Assembly: GCA_030613605.1 (NCBI GenBank)
Contig: JAUWLO010000037.1
Span: 1-12,669, forward strand
Source: Gammaproteobacteria bacterium
GTDB lineage: Bacteria > Pseudomonadota > Gammaproteobacteria > SZUA-152
DNA: 12,669 bases
Direction of reading: 5' to 3'
The notes under the pieces were generated by a model. That model searched no databases. It worked only from the letters and a program-made list of their open reading frames with translations, and was not told the origin of the DNA. Shown piece after piece: positions 12,625 through 12,669 of the stretch. The position numbers and the translations under genes are program-made. The stretch's first letter is position 1; each line of letters starts with the position of its first letter.

Positions 12625-12669
12625 ATGAGCAAACCCGATACCCAGGCCATCATCGATTACTTATTAGAC
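12625..12669 (+). CDS. hemF: Start of coproporphyrinogen III oxidase (partial)
   Basis: The last 45 bases give MSKPDTQAIIDYLLD with no stop, preceded by GAGGG about 9-10 bases before the ATG. This matches the N-terminus expected for aerobic, oxygen-dependent HemF, and hemF directly follows tsaC in many gammaproteobacteria. Only 15 residues are visible, so the call rests mostly on gene order. The 83 bases between tsaC and this ATG hold no clear terminator. Confidence 0.7.
   Translation, partial: MSKPDTQAIIDYLLD

Overview
The window looks like chromosomal DNA of a gammaproteobacterium, probably marine or salt-adapted. The evidence is the order tsaC-hemF at the right end, a ClpB that aligns residue for residue with the enterobacterial protein, DUF3135 and DUF3565 proteins typical of this class, and a paired DUF1538 membrane system known from halophiles. 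The exact genus cannot be read from the sequence. No tRNA, rRNA, CRISPR array, insertion sequence or phage gene is visible.

Layout. Positions 1-508 hold a plus-strand DUF3135 gene. Positions 509-945 hold a hairpin-rich intergenic element, a minus-strand Rho-independent terminator and a previously uncalled 29-codon gene for a single-span membrane peptide (805 to 716). Positions 946-3546 hold clpB on the minus strand, with a textbook heat-shock (sigma-32) promoter at 3610-3637. A 74-codon unknown gene follows upstream (4094-3870), with its own promoter, a set of 9-bp repeats and a terminator region made of two overlapping hairpins. Next comes a PlsC-like acyltransferase (4951-4265).

The centre (5074-9605) is the most interesting part. 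On the minus strand and in transcription order it carries a membrane-bound hybrid histidine kinase, two DUF1538 membrane proteins overlapping by one base, a divergent P-II-like protein and a tandem-CBS protein overlapping it by four bases. I read this as a membrane transport system, probably for cations, placed under two soluble nucleotide-type sensors (P-II-like and CBS), with a sensor kinase encoded just upstream. The kinase link rests on adjacency only.

The right end (9832-12669) is on the plus strand and is housekeeping: a small zinc-binding-type DUF3565 protein, purD and purE (purine synthesis), tsaC (tRNA t6A modification) and the first 15 codons of a gene that is probably hemF (haem synthesis). 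purE is not followed by purK, and purD is not preceded by purH within the window.

The long open frames antisense to clpB, the kinase and purD have no plausible starts or family resemblance and were left out.
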